A stretch of DNA of 64,000 nt from Thalassoglobus sp. JC818 (GTDB lineage Bacteria > Planctomycetota > Planctomycetia > Planctomycetales > Planctomycetaceae). The DNA is taken from NCBI RefSeq assembly GCF_040717535.1, contig NZ_JBFEFI010000005.1, positions 248,001 to 312,000 of the forward strand. Reading direction: 5' to 3'. The position numbers were made by a program, and so were the translations under genes. A model generated the notes under the pieces. That model was not told the origin of the DNA. It did not search any database and saw only the letters and a program-made list of their open reading frames with translations. Below, in pieces: positions 19,129-29,238 of the stretch. Positions within the stretch are counted from its first letter, which is position 1. Every line of letters begins with the position of its first letter.

Positions 19129-19164
19129 GAATCTATCTCCCGACGGTTTCCGATTCTGAGTTCG

Positions 19165-20574
19165 TCAACTGACAACGCTTTGAATGACGTTTCCATGCAC
19201 ATCTGTCAGGCGCATGTCTCTGCCGCTGTAGCGAAAAGTCAGTTGCTCATGGTCGACCCCAAGTTGATGTAGCACTGTCGCCCATAAATCATAAAACGTT
19301 TGCTTGTGTTCCACGACGTGATAGCCGTAGTCGTCGGTCGCTCCATGAACAACACCTCCACGAATTCCGCCGCCTGCCATCCAGACACTGAACCCGAAGG
19401 GATTGTGATCCCGTCCATTGCTACCCTGCGAAAACGGCGTTCTTCCGAACTCGCCTGCCCAGATGACAAGCGTTGAGTCCAGCAAACCGCGAGATTTGAG
19501 ATCCTTCAGCAGACCGCCAATCGGCTGGTCGACTTGTTCAGCCATCCTGCGATGCCCCTCCTCAAGCCCTCCATGCTGATCCCACGGATTCGCCGCCTGA
19601 CTTCCTCCGGGAACTTGAGGCAGACACGTCAACTCGACAAATCGGACTCCGCGCTCGACAAGCCGTCTCGCCAACAGACACTGCCGGGCATAGCCTGCAG
19701 TTTGCGAGTTCGCAGAACGTGTGCCATAAAGATCGTGAATGGAATCGGATTCCTGGGACAGATCACAGAGTTCGGGAACGGCAGTCTGCATGCGATAAGC
19801 CGTTTCGTAGTTGCGAATGGCTGCTTCAACTTGCGAGTTGTGTTGAACTCGGCCGGAGAACTTACCATCGAATTCAGCAATCAATGCCATGCGTCGACGT
19901 TGAACGTCATCGAGTTCCCGAGGCTGAATATTCGGCACGGGTTCGTCCGAGTCGAGATCGACAACCGAAGCCTGGTGTTCGGCCGGGAGGTAACCGCTGC
20001 TCCACTGACCAACTCCGCCGTGTGGAACTCCGGACTGACCACTTCTCAAGACAACGTAACCGGGAATGTTTTCGTTCTCGGTTCCAAGTCCATAGTTGAT
20101 CCACGCTCCCGCACTTGGGTGACCGATGAATGGAAAACCGGTGTGGAACGCAAAGTTCCCCTGAGCATGCTCATTCACAGGAGTCGTCATCGATCGAATG
20201 ATTGCGAGGTCATCCGCAGACTCTGCGATGTGCGGAAACATCGAGCTGATCGGAATTCCGCTCTCGCCCCACTGCTTAAATGAGAAAGGACTGGGAAAGA
20301 TGTTGCCGTTGTTGTTGAACTGTGTCCGTTCAACCTTCACCGGCATTGGCTTTCCCGCTTCTCGTTCGAGTCGGGGTTTAGGATCGAAGGAGTCAATGTG
20401 AGAGACACCTCCCGACATGTAGCAAAGAATGACATTCTTCGCGCAGGCAGGAAGACGATTCGCTGCTTGCGATTCAGCGGAGACCGAACGTGCGAGATGC
20501 GACAGCGCTAACCAACCGAATCCGCACGATGTCGACTGGAGCATCCGCCGTCGTGAAAAGTGTTGAGTGATCAT
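19165..20574 (-). CDS. DUF1501 domain protein, Tat-exported
   Basis: A 469-aa member of DUF1501, a planctomycete-expanded family with an alkaline-phosphatase/sulfatase-like fold. The Tat signal is [20 protein letters not shown]. Family hallmarks are [19 protein letters not shown], the DQHGG-like [29 protein letters not shown] and [17 protein letters not shown]. It is 18 bases downstream of the PSD1 gene; DUF1501 and PSD1 genes are almost always paired in planctomycetes. Their joint function is not established, though a role in handling polysaccharides or in an outer-membrane/periplasmic complex is often proposed. Confidence 0.93.
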   Translation of the reverse strand: MITQHFSRRRMLQSTSCGFGWLALSHLARSVSAESQAANRLPACAKNVILCYMSGGVSHIDSFDPKPRLEREAGKPMPVKVERTQFNNNGNIFPSPFSFKQWGESGIPISSMFPHIAESADDLAIIRSMTTPVNEHAQGNFAFHTGFPFIGHPSAGAWINYGLGTENENIPGYVVLRSGQSGVPHGGVGQWSSGYLPAEHQASVVDLDSDEPVPNIQPRELDDVQRRRMALIAEFDGKFSGRVQHNSQVEAAIRNYETAYRMQTAVPELCDLSQESDSIHDLYGTRSANSQTAGYARQCLLARRLVERGVRFVELTCLPQVPGGSQAANPWDQHGGLEEGHRRMAEQVDQPIGGLLKDLKSRGLLDSTLVIWAGEFGRTPFSQGSNGRDHNPFGFSVWMAGGGIRGGVVHGATDDYGYHVVEHKQTFYDLWATVLHQLGVDHEQLTFRYSGRDMRLTDVHGNVIQSVVS

Positions 20575-20592
20575 TTCACTTTCTTATCGTAC

Positions 20593-23500
20593 TTATCGTA
20601 TGTAAATAAACTCTTTGAGATTCAATAACCCGTGAGCAAAATCTGCCCAGGCATCCTGCTCTGACTTCACTGCACCGAGCACCGAAAGCTGCTCGCCAAG
20701 CTCATCAATGAGCTCGCGATACTCTTCAGCCTGCTTTCGCTCTTCCGGAGTCATCGCTGCCGAAAGTTCTTCCGCTGAAACAAACGTTGAATCTTCGCTG
20801 GCGAGTGCTTGAACTTCTTCCGCACTCAATGCCGATTCGTAAAGTCGTGCCAGCTCAATGCGACCAGTCAGAAATCGATTTCCCAACGGAGGGCCATGTC
20901 GCAAACCGAACAGTATCTGGCTACCTCCCCCTTTAAAGGGTCGCAGCTCTGACTTCTTATATGGCGTTCCATAGAGAACTCCGTTGCGATAACAACTGAT
21001 GGTCCCATCGTCTTCATAGGTCATGACAAGATGAACCGGATTTTTCATCGCTTCATCTTCTGCTGGCCCCTGCAGACTGCTCGTTCTTTCAAATGTATTT
21101 GACCCCGCCAACCAGTGTCGCGGTTCCTGTTCGCCGAAAACAATTGAATCGAAGTGAACACCAGACACGGTTTGCACGGACATCACTCCGCCGCCACGTT
21201 GTTCCAGATTTGACAATTGAACAATGACTTCAAACGACTTCGCACGTAGGTTTCGTTCTAGCGGTCCGGTCGAAACATATCCGCTTCCATCAAGAACGAG
21301 AGCACCGCCCTCGATTCGGCAGCCCCCATGAGCGGTTCCGTGCAGGCGCCCCGACGAGTCATTGAAGTCATGGTCAAAATTCCACTCTGCGACGAGCGAC
21401 GGCAATTGGAGTTTGGCTTCACTGCCGTTGTTGCGAGTGCCCAACACTCTGTTTTTTGCGAGGTTTTCCAGATTCTCCAAGTGACTCTTGTGCTCGTCCA
21501 ACTGAGTCATTAGCCGTTCACGTTTTACCGATTGCTGTTGATAGAACGCTCGAAGCTCTGCAATGAACTGACTCGCTGCACTCAGTTCTCCAGAATCGGC
21601 GGGACGGCCGAGAACAGAACTCATCAAATGTTGAATGCGTTCTTCATCTTCCAAATGCTTTGTCGATGTTCCTAAAACTTGAGCTGCTTGAAGAACAAAC
21701 GGATCGTTTAAGAGTGTCAAAGATTGGGCTGGGACATTTGTAATGTCTCGGCGTCCCTGTGTTGCAAATGGAACCGGCATGTTAAACGTTGTCAAAAACG
21801 GATCCATATCGTTACGAATGACCGAGAGATAGATGCTTCTTCGTTTCGACTTTCCGCCGACTTTATCCGGCGGGCCAAACGACGTCTGATCGAGTTGCCC
21901 GGAAGCCATCAGAATTGAATCACGAAGCATTTCACCAGTCATTCGCCGAATCGAAGCATGTGACAATAGCCGATTCTCGGGATCGATTTCCTTGGCTTTG
22001 GCTGTTCCTTCGCTGGAACGCTGCCATGTCTCCGTCAGCACGAGTTCGCGAATCATTCGTTTAATCGACCACCCCTGTTCGGCGAAACGATTCGCGAGAT
22101 AGTCCAGTAACTCGGGATGCGATGGCTCTTCGCCCAGCAACCCGAAGTTATCGACTGTTCGAACAAGACCTGCACCGAACGTGTAGTGCCAGATGCGGTT
22201 GACGATCACTCGCCGGGTTAAGGGGTTGTCTTCGCGAATGAGATCTTCTGCAAGCTGCCGGCGTCCACTTGTTCCGTTACTGTTTGTGTATTCGTACGGG
22301 CTCGAGTCGACACACTCGAGGAACCTCCGCTCGACCACACTTCCTGGATGTCGATGTTGTCCGCGAATGAAGAGCGCCTGATCGGTTGAATCGGCATCCA
22401 GCTGTCCAGGAATTCGATCGGGCAACGGAACTTCTTCCTCAAGCGAACGATACTCGGAGACCAACGTCTGCAGACGCTCCGAACCAGTTCCCAGCTTTGT
22501 CAGAAAGCCGTTCGAAACAAGGTTGTTGAGGAGGTCGACTTGCTTGTCGGAACACCTGCCTTGCCCCCAGTCTTCGACAGCTTGTCGAATGACTGCCGCA
22601 ATCTGATGCTTCAGTACCGATGCTTCGAAGCTGACTTCGGGGCCGATGAGAGACAAGAGAACGGCAGCTGGTGTTGATGTAGGTGGAGGGGTGAAGCTGC
22701 CTGTTGGAGCAACGAGAACTTCCTGGACTCCAAACCATGATCGGTCGACAGGTTTAGCAAGCACCGGCGAGTCGGCTGCCGTTGTCAGCTCGATGTGAAT
22801 GTCATCGCCGTCCCAGTAGCTTGCATCGTATCGAATCCATTGCGGCTTTCCGTTTTTCAATGATGAAACTGGATACACCGTTCCGTTGCGTGGATAGTGA
22901 TGAACGGAATACCGCAGCATCGCGTCTCCGGAGCCTTGAACACGAACCCACACTTCGTGCTTCCCATCAAGGTGCAGCTTTGGTGACATCAATGTCGCAC
23001 GGTGTTTCGTCGAGAGCCCGTGAGAATAAACTCCGGTATTGAGCAACGGAGCGTCGCTGGTGATTGATTCAAGAAGTGAAAAGTCGCCAGCTTGGGTCAC
23101 TCCATCGGCAGTTCCGTTCCCATATGAAAACCACTCCGAGGTCGACTCCGGATTCCTCAGATCCCAGTGGGCATAGAATTCGTCATTGCTTTCGGAGTGG
23201 GAAGCGCGATCATTCGCTACGGAGGCAGCTTGCAGCAGCTTCTGCCAATCTTCTTTCTTCGATTCCCCTTCACTCGCTGAAAGTTTGAGTGGATAGAAAA
23301 CGTCTGTATCGCTCGTCGCTTGTTCAATGAATTCGTTGGCAACTTCGTCGAAGGATTCCGCTCGCTCCATCCAGACTTTTGCCTGTTCCGATCGAACGTC
23401 TTGCTTGAGTTTTATTAACTCCTCGCGATTCCGGTTTTGCAGCTCCTCGGAATTTGCATCGAGGATTCCCGGCCTTGGCGAACCAATGATTCCGAACAGA

Positions 23501-24636
23501 GCGTAGTAGTCTTCCTGACTAATCGGATCGAATTTGTGGTTGTGGCAACGAGCGCACGAGACCGTGAGTCCCATGAATGCTTTGGAGAAAACATTGATCT
23601 GATCGTCGACGAATTTCACCTTCTCATCGAGGGCATCCGTCGGTGCAAATCCATGAAAGCACATCCGCCAGTGAGCTGTGCCAATCGCTGACTGATTGAC
23701 TTGCGTCTCGGGATCAATCCGAGGATTTTCAAGCAAGTCCCCCGCCACATGTTCACGGACAAGTTGATCATACGGAACATCGCCATTGAGCGATTGAATG
23801 AGATAGTCGCGATACTTCCATGCATAAGGAATTGCAGGATCGCCTTCGCTTCCGTGCGACTCTGCATATCGAATGACGTCCATCCAGTGACGCGCCCAGT
23901 GCTCTCCGAACTCGCGTGAATTCAACCACCGGTCAACGAGTTTTTCATAAGCCTCAGGACTCTCATCAGCGATGAATGTTTCCGTCTCTTCGACGGTTGG
24001 AATGACTCCTCGAATGACGAGACTCAACCTGCGGACCAATTCTCGTTGAGTTGCACGAGGTGCGGCACTTAAGCCAGCTTCGTCTAACTTCGCATCAATG
24101 AATCGATCAATGGGATTTCGTTCGACGTCAGAATCATCGGCAAGCGGAGGGGCTACTGGACTGAGTGGACGAAAGCTCCACCAGGTCATCCGATCCTGAA
24201 ACTGGCTTTCCCAGGTTTCAACATTCGCTAAATTTGAACCGGCCGGAGGACTCGCTCGCGGATCGGGGGCTCCCATGGCGATCCACTTTTCGAAGTCTGC
24301 AATCACTGACTCATCGAGCGGATCTTCACCCAGCGGCATTTCGAAACCTTCAATCTCATGCCGCATCACGCGCAGCAGGAGACTTGCGTGCGGGTCTTTC
24401 AAATTCAATGCCTTGCCCGATTGCCCACCCTTCAGAAAACGGGATCGGTGATCGAGGATCAAATCGCCTTCGGCAGTATCCTGGCTGTTATGGCATCCGT
24501 AACAGCGTTCGACCAAAACCGGTCGAATTCGTGTTTCGAAGAATTCTAGTTGATCGGATGGAATCTCCGGTTCTGCAGCAACCGCGACCGAACATGTCAT
24601 CACAGCCAACAGGGCAAATCTTCGCAGCAGCAACAT
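20593..24636 (-). CDS. PSD1 / planctomycete cytochrome C domain protein
   Basis: A 1347-aa exported protein with the planctomycete-specific arrangement: signal peptide (MLLLRRFALLAVMTCSVAVAAEP), PSCyt1 with one CxxCH haem site (RCYGCHNSQDTAEGD), DUF1549/PSCyt2 (YAESHGSEGDPAIPYAWKY; second haem-like CARCHNHKFDPI), a LamG/concanavalin-like module (about 1080-1290) and DUF1553/PSD1 (NRIWHYTFGAGLVRTVDNFG, RRSIYLSVIRNDMDPFLTTF). The ATG at 24634-24636 has AGGA seven bases upstream and is preferred over a GTG at 24657. The haem sites suggest electron transfer outside the cytoplasm. It pairs with the DUF1501 gene downstream. The real partner reaction is unknown. Confidence 0.93.
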   Translation of the reverse strand: MLLLRRFALLAVMTCSVAVAAEPEIPSDQLEFFETRIRPVLVERCYGCHNSQDTAEGDLILDHRSRFLKGGQSGKALNLKDPHASLLLRVMRHEIEGFEMPLGEDPLDESVIADFEKWIAMGAPDPRASPPAGSNLANVETWESQFQDRMTWWSFRPLSPVAPPLADDSDVERNPIDRFIDAKLDEAGLSAAPRATQRELVRRLSLVIRGVIPTVEETETFIADESPEAYEKLVDRWLNSREFGEHWARHWMDVIRYAESHGSEGDPAIPYAWKYRDYLIQSLNGDVPYDQLVREHVAGDLLENPRIDPETQVNQSAIGTAHWRMCFHGFAPTDALDEKVKFVDDQINVFSKAFMGLTVSCARCHNHKFDPISQEDYYALFGIIGSPRPGILDANSEELQNRNREELIKLKQDVRSEQAKVWMERAESFDEVANEFIEQATSDTDVFYPLKLSASEGESKKEDWQKLLQAASVANDRASHSESNDEFYAHWDLRNPESTSEWFSYGNGTADGVTQAGDFSLLESITSDAPLLNTGVYSHGLSTKHRATLMSPKLHLDGKHEVWVRVQGSGDAMLRYSVHHYPRNGTVYPVSSLKNGKPQWIRYDASYWDGDDIHIELTTAADSPVLAKPVDRSWFGVQEVLVAPTGSFTPPPTSTPAAVLLSLIGPEVSFEASVLKHQIAAVIRQAVEDWGQGRCSDKQVDLLNNLVSNGFLTKLGTGSERLQTLVSEYRSLEEEVPLPDRIPGQLDADSTDQALFIRGQHRHPGSVVERRFLECVDSSPYEYTNSNGTSGRRQLAEDLIREDNPLTRRVIVNRIWHYTFGAGLVRTVDNFGLLGEEPSHPELLDYLANRFAEQGWSIKRMIRELVLTETWQRSSEGTAKAKEIDPENRLLSHASIRRMTGEMLRDSILMASGQLDQTSFGPPDKVGGKSKRRSIYLSVIRNDMDPFLTTFNMPVPFATQGRRDITNVPAQSLTLLNDPFVLQAAQVLGTSTKHLEDEERIQHLMSSVLGRPADSGELSAASQFIAELRAFYQQQSVKRERLMTQLDEHKSHLENLENLAKNRVLGTRNNGSEAKLQLPSLVAEWNFDHDFNDSSGRLHGTAHGGCRIEGGALVLDGSGYVSTGPLERNLRAKSFEVIVQLSNLEQRGGGVMSVQTVSGVHFDSIVFGEQEPRHWLAGSNTFERTSSLQGPAEDEAMKNPVHLVMTYEDDGTISCYRNGVLYGTPYKKSELRPFKGGGSQILFGLRHGPPLGNRFLTGRIELARLYESALSAEEVQALASEDSTFVSAEELSAAMTPEERKQAEEYRELIDELGEQLSVLGAVKSEQDAWADFAHGLLNLKEFIYIR

Positions 24637-24998
24637 CGACAATTCCTGTACTGACACGGTTATCTCAACAGGCTCTGGTCTGGAGGGAGGGCGTCTTGGA
24701 ACGGTGTTGGAATCGATGGTGGGTTCTGAAAGTCAGTTCGATTCGCAAGGTTTGGGATCATTTGAAGTCCACCCGTGTGAACCGAGCAGGAAAGGCCCCG
24801 GACGATTCACTCGCGCGACCCATCAAGTCACCGTTTGAAAAGATGCGTTTTTTAGGATACCGATTTTTCGATGCATTGAGAACTGCTGATCCGAAATTCA
24901 CTACCGTAGAAAATTGCAAGCAGTTGACCGAAATTGTCGCGTCGACAAAACTTGTGGTCTTGTGTCCAAGAATCACCCTTCAAGGAAAGAATTTACGG
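24637..24998. promoter_or_regulatory. Divergent promoter region
   Basis: 362 bases between the diverging PSD1 and short-chain dehydrogenase genes, so promoters in both directions must lie here. I found no clear -35/-10 pair or operator by eye. A long plus-strand open frame runs through it from 24165 but has no protein features before 24999. Confidence 0.4.
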
Positions 24999-25766
24999 AT
25001 GTCGAAAGTTGCTCTGATTACCGGCGGTGCACGCGGAATTGGCCTCGGAATCGCCAAGTCACTCATCGAAGCTGGCTGGTCACTCATGTTGAATGGTGTC
25101 CGCCCAGCTGATCAGGTGAGCGACGTCATCAAACAACTCGACATTGAACCGGAGCGGATTGATTATTGTGCTGCCAACATCGGACTGTCGGAAGATCGTT
25201 CACGACTGATCGACACAACACGAGAACGTTTTGGGCGACTCGATGCACTGATCAACAATGCCGGGATCACGTCACCGGGTCGGAAAGACATCCTAGAAGC
25301 TGATGAGGAAGCATTCGATACCGTCGTTGGAGTCAACCTGAAAGGGCCATTCTTTCTCACGAAGCTCGCTGCCCCCTTGATCATTGAATCTCAATCAGAT
25401 TCGTCCGTTCGCGGAAGCGTCATTTTCGTCTCGTCGATCTCTGCCGAATTTGTATCCGTCAATCGGGGAGACTATTGCTTGACGAAAGCAGCTCTGGGCA
25501 TGTGCACTAAGCTTTGGGCAACCCGTCTTGCTGAGTTCGGGATCGATGTCTACGAAGTTCGCCCGGGCGTCATCAAAAGCGATATGACATCTGCAGTGAC
25601 AGAGAAATACGACAAGCTGATCGAAGAGGGTTTGACACTGGACCGCCGCTGGGGTGACCCGTCGGATATCGGTCTCGCTGTCCGATCACTTGTCGACGGA
25701 CAGATTCCCTATGCGACTGGGCAGGTTCTCAAGATCGACGGTGGAATGACGATCACAAGCTTGTAA
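24999..25766 (+). CDS. Short-chain dehydrogenase/reductase
   Basis: A 255-aa NAD(P)-dependent SDR of the classical type. Features are the cofactor loop TGGARGIGLGIAK, NNAG (residues about 88-91), the catalytic SSISAEFVSVNRGDYCLTKAA (Ser, Tyr and Lys in YxxxK) and the late RPGVIKSDMT. The C-terminus GQVLKIDGGMTI is typical of 3-oxoacyl-ACP reductase-like members. The ATG at 24999 has AAGGAAAG nine bases upstream. In-frame codons upstream overlap the PSD1 gene and are not coding. It is convergent with the Tad cluster (18-base gap) and has no obvious pathway partner nearby. Confidence 0.9.
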   Translation: MSKVALITGGARGIGLGIAKSLIEAGWSLMLNGVRPADQVSDVIKQLDIEPERIDYCAANIGLSEDRSRLIDTTRERFGRLDALINNAGITSPGRKDILEADEEAFDTVVGVNLKGPFFLTKLAAPLIIESQSDSSVRGSVIFVSSISAEFVSVNRGDYCLTKAALGMCTKLWATRLAEFGIDVYEVRPGVIKSDMTSAVTEKYDKLIEEGLTLDRRWGDPSDIGLAVRSLVDGQIPYATGQVLKIDGGMTITSL

Positions 25767-25784
25767 TCGGTCTGTCAATCTCGA

Positions 25785-26738
25785 CTAATTCCCGCCAGCG
25801 TCTTCCGTCAGCGAACGACTATCGAGAAGCCCGCCTGACTTATGCGCATCGCGGAAGAACGTTCTCATCTCAAGCATCGGCGGTCCGAGAAGGAGAATCA
25901 ATATCGGTGGAGCTAGGCAAATGACCACGGGAAACAACATCTTGATCGTTGTTTGATTCGCTCTCTCCTCAGAACGTTGTCGAGACTGGCGGCGAATTCC
26001 ATCTGCAAATTCAGTCACTGCTGTCGCAACGTGCGTCCCCGTTTTCTCTGATTGACTTAAAAGCGTCGCCAGTGTTTTGACATCGTCTGCGTCGACTCGA
26101 TTGGCGAATTCTTTGAGTGCCTTCGTCATCGTGGCAGCGTCCGCATGTCGACGCACAACTTCCAGTTCCACTGCGAGATCAGGATGAAAGAACTCAATTT
26201 CCCGCGACACCTGATAGAGAGATTCGCGCAGCCCGAGCCCGCCACTTAAACACATCCGCACGATGTCCAAAGCATCCGGCAACCCCTTCTGAATACGAGC
26301 CAGTCGCAACCCCGCTTGTCGATTGATGATCACGCGTGGAATAACGTACGCAATCGAGACTGCGATGAGCGTGATGAAGAGAACGGTCTTGGGAAGCGGA
26401 GTCGTTGGAGGAGCAGCGATTGCCAAGACTCCCCCGACGATCAGCAGAAGAACGACAATTGTATTTCGCGCTGAGAGATACTCGATCAGCGCGTATGAAC
26501 TGTAGAAGCCGGCCCGTTTCAGATCACGCTCCAACAGATCATACTCACTGCCGATGCCCGGAATCGCACCAGCCATTGACCTGCGAAGAAAGTTCGGGCG
26601 AGCAACTTCCAATCGTGGTTTTACCTCCGAAATGTTCCTCACACGCGATCGTGCTCGCAGGACGGTCATTCCCGCGATCAGAACGAGCAGGGTGGAACTC
26701 GCAAACCCAATGAATATTGAAAGGTCTTGTGAAGACAT
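25785..26738 (-). CDS. tadC: Tad pilus inner-membrane platform protein, TadC-like
   Basis: A 317-aa type II secretion F-domain protein: an N-terminal membrane segment (about 8-26), another pair around 90-135, the cytoplasmic four-helix T2SF domain (DALDIVRMCLSGGLGLRESL ... VKTLATLLSQSEKTGTHVATAV) and a C-terminal membrane helix (VVICLAPPILILLLGPPML). With TadB it forms the platform on which the CpaF ATPase drives pilin polymerisation. It is the last gene of the minus-strand Tad run, 97 bases after the TadB-like gene. Confidence 0.87.
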   Translation of the reverse strand: MSSQDLSIFIGFASSTLLVLIAGMTVLRARSRVRNISEVKPRLEVARPNFLRRSMAGAIPGIGSEYDLLERDLKRAGFYSSYALIEYLSARNTIVVLLLIVGGVLAIAAPPTTPLPKTVLFITLIAVSIAYVIPRVIINRQAGLRLARIQKGLPDALDIVRMCLSGGLGLRESLYQVSREIEFFHPDLAVELEVVRRHADAATMTKALKEFANRVDADDVKTLATLLSQSEKTGTHVATAVTEFADGIRRQSRQRSEERANQTTIKMLFPVVICLAPPILILLLGPPMLEMRTFFRDAHKSGGLLDSRSLTEDAGGN

Positions 26739-26835
26739 AATTCACTCACACTCTTGGCTTCGTGACTCGTCTTGATCACTGGTGATCATTTCGACATCCG
26801 GGTTGAGTCAGGCCCCGGACTTACACTTTTGAAAG

Positions 26836-27759
26836 TTAACCATCTTCGCGAATCAGCATCACGATCCACAGGATTCCAACAATCTCCAGGGCAATCGCTG
26901 CTGCGAGAAGAGTTTTTCCGAGTGGGTCTTCAAAGAACACCTGGACGTGGGCGGGATTCAAAACCATCACAGCACACAGAGCAATGGGTGCCATCGCAGC
27001 GATGATCATCGACGACATCCGCCCAGCGCTTGTCGTGACACGAACCTGATTCTGTGCGGCTGTTCGTTCGCGAATCACGGTTGCCAGTCGTTCGAGAGTA
27101 CTGGAAAGATGACCTCCCGATCGGCGTTGAACGATGAGCGTCGTGGTGAAGATTCTCGCTTCGATGACAGGCAGACGCACTGCCATACGCTTGAGTGTTC
27201 GATCAAGAGCCGCCCCAACTCCCAGTTGCTGAACGACTCTTTCGATTTCCTTCGACAGGATGCCATCGGTCTCTTCAGCGACGAGAGTCAGTGCCTGCTC
27301 GACGCTTCGCCCTGAACGTGTTGACCGAGCCACCATGTCAATCACTGAGGGAAGCTGTTGTCGAATTTCGATCATTCGCTGGCGACGCTTGAATACAAAA
27401 ACACCGATCGGAACCACCATTCCAATCATTCCTGCACCGCAGCTGAACAGTTCGTTGTCGGTGGCCACCCATGTCCCTCCGCCGAGGATCAATCCACTGG
27501 CAACGACCATCAGAAATCCCGTCCAGGGACTGATTTCCAGACCGGTTTCTAAGACCAGTCGATCGAATCCGTGATTGAGCTTGCCTGCAATCGAAGCATC
27601 AATAGCACGCTCGTATCCGTTTCTTCTGCGTCGCAGAGAGCGCTTCGACGCCCGCAGAGCGTCGCTACCGAAGATGAGATCCTTCATCAACAGCCCAAAC
27701 GCAGTCGCGACCATGGACAACGAACCGAATGCCACAAATGTGAGTTCTGCACTTCCCAT
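26836..27759 (-). CDS. tadB: Tad pilus inner-membrane platform protein, TadB-like
   Basis: A 307-aa F-domain protein with a membrane helix at residues about 4-23, two further helices around 83-125, the T2SF domain (LPSVIDMVARSTRSGRSVEQALTLV ... ARIFTTTLIVQRRSGGHLSSTLERL) and C-terminal helices (SMIIAAMAPIALCAVMVLN; ALEIVGILWIVMLI). It sits 12 bases downstream of the CpaF gene and works with it and the TadC-like protein in the pilus machine. Confidence 0.88.
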   Translation of the reverse strand: MGSAELTFVAFGSLSMVATAFGLLMKDLIFGSDALRASKRSLRRRRNGYERAIDASIAGKLNHGFDRLVLETGLEISPWTGFLMVVASGLILGGGTWVATDNELFSCGAGMIGMVVPIGVFVFKRRQRMIEIRQQLPSVIDMVARSTRSGRSVEQALTLVAEETDGILSKEIERVVQQLGVGAALDRTLKRMAVRLPVIEARIFTTTLIVQRRSGGHLSSTLERLATVIRERTAAQNQVRVTTSAGRMSSMIIAAMAPIALCAVMVLNPAHVQVFFEDPLGKTLLAAAIALEIVGILWIVMLIREDG

Positions 27760-27771
27760 TCGATTCTCTTC

Positions 27772-29148
27772 TCACCTTCCAGAATCTGAATGTCTGATTT
27801 GATTGGCAGTCATTCGGCGTTGCTGAAACAGGTCTTCAGCCAAGTGAACTCCCGCTGCCTCCAACCTTGAGAGGCACTTGGGACGATAACCTGTGAAGTA
27901 ATATTCACCACGAGCAACACCGTTCTCGTCGACTCCGGTTTGCTGGAATCCAAAAATGTCTTCGAGGACAAACTCCCCATCCTTCAGTCCTGTAATTTCA
28001 GAGACCTGCATCACTCTCCTCACACCTCCTTTCAGACGTGCAAGATGAACAACCAGTGTCAGCCCCGATTTGATGTATTGTCGAATTACGGGAATCGAGA
28101 GTTCATATCCACTCATCGCGACCATCATTTCGAGACGGCTGAGCGAGTCTCGAGCATCGTTCGCATGAATCGTCGTCAGAGATCCTTCGTGACCGGTATT
28201 CATCGCCTGCAACATGTCCAGGGCTTCAGGTCCGCGAACCTCACCGACGATGATTCGATCGGGTCGCATTCGCAGGCTGTTGCGAACGAGCATTCGTTGA
28301 CTGATTTCCCCAACACCTTCGTTGTTCTCTGGGCGTGTTTCCATTCGGACTACATGTCGGTGCTGCAATCGAAGTTCCGCAGAGTCTTCAATGGTGATGA
28401 TTCGCTCATCACTCGGAATGTATTGTGTCAGGGCATTCAAGAACGTCGTTTTACCGGCACCTGTCCCTCCGGAAATCAGAAAGCTGATACGCGCATCAAT
28501 CGCTGCTGCCAGAAATTCGACGACCTCCGAGACGACAGTTTGATTGTCGACGAGATCAGCCACCTTGAGCGGGTTTCGTCCGAAGCGGCGAATCGAAAGG
28601 GTTGGCCCATTCAGAGACATCGGCGGGATGACTGCGTTAATTCGTGAACCATCCGGCAGCCTCGCATCGACCATCGGATTCACTTCATCGATTCGGCGAC
28701 CGACACGCGAAACAATCCGTTGAATGATCCGAATCAAATGCTTCTCGTCAGCGAAGACAACGTTGGTCAATTCCATCCGTCCTCGACACTCAACATAAAC
28801 TTCATGTTGATGGTTGACCAAAATGTCATTGACGGAGTCGTCTCGCATTAAACGTTCAAGCGGGCCGAGGCCGAAGACTTCATCGAACAGCTCTTGCAGC
28901 ATCCGCTCATCATCAGCTTCGGAAAGCTTCGCCCCATCCTCACGCAGCAGGTCTCGTGAGATTGCCCGGACTTCATCTGCCAAATCTTCCTGAGAAACAT
29001 GAGCGAGCATCGACAGATCTAATTCATCAATGAGCCGTTCATGAATACGGATCTTCAGCTGCTGGAATGCCAGTTCGGTTTCATCGACCGCTTCGAAGCT
29101 ATTAGCCCCGAATTGAAACGTTTGTTCCGTTGATGATGTCAGCAACAT
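27772..29148 (-). CDS. cpaF: Tad/Flp pilus assembly ATPase CpaF (TadA)
   Basis: A 458-aa secretion ATPase of the GspE/VirB11 superfamily, CpaF branch. It has the Walker [16 protein letters not shown], the Asp box ([15 protein letters not shown]), Walker B ([20 protein letters not shown]) and the His box ([21 protein letters not shown]), in the normal order after the N-terminal [29 protein letters not shown] domain. All ATPase elements are intact. It is translated just ahead of tadB (12-base gap) and 90 bases after cpaB. Confidence 0.95.
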   Translation of the reverse strand: MLLTSSTEQTFQFGANSFEAVDETELAFQQLKIRIHERLIDELDLSMLAHVSQEDLADEVRAISRDLLREDGAKLSEADDERMLQELFDEVFGLGPLERLMRDDSVNDILVNHQHEVYVECRGRMELTNVVFADEKHLIRIIQRIVSRVGRRIDEVNPMVDARLPDGSRINAVIPPMSLNGPTLSIRRFGRNPLKVADLVDNQTVVSEVVEFLAAAIDARISFLISGGTGAGKTTFLNALTQYIPSDERIITIEDSAELRLQHRHVVRMETRPENNEGVGEISQRMLVRNSLRMRPDRIIVGEVRGPEALDMLQAMNTGHEGSLTTIHANDARDSLSRLEMMVAMSGYELSIPVIRQYIKSGLTLVVHLARLKGGVRRVMQVSEITGLKDGEFVLEDIFGFQQTGVDENGVARGEYYFTGYRPKCLSRLEAAGVHLAEDLFQQRRMTANQIRHSDSGR

Positions 29149-29238
29149 TCCGCAATCCTTTTAAACCTTGGCTTCCACACTCAATTGCTTGCAAACTAAA
29201 GAGTGTCGACACAAGACTCTAATCGACCCCGTAACTGC

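Noticed and set aside
24165-24998. Plus-strand extension of the short-chain dehydrogenase gene
   Set aside because: The frame lies opposite the start of the PSD1 gene and lacks any domain or signal before the ATG at 24999, which has a good ribosome-binding site.
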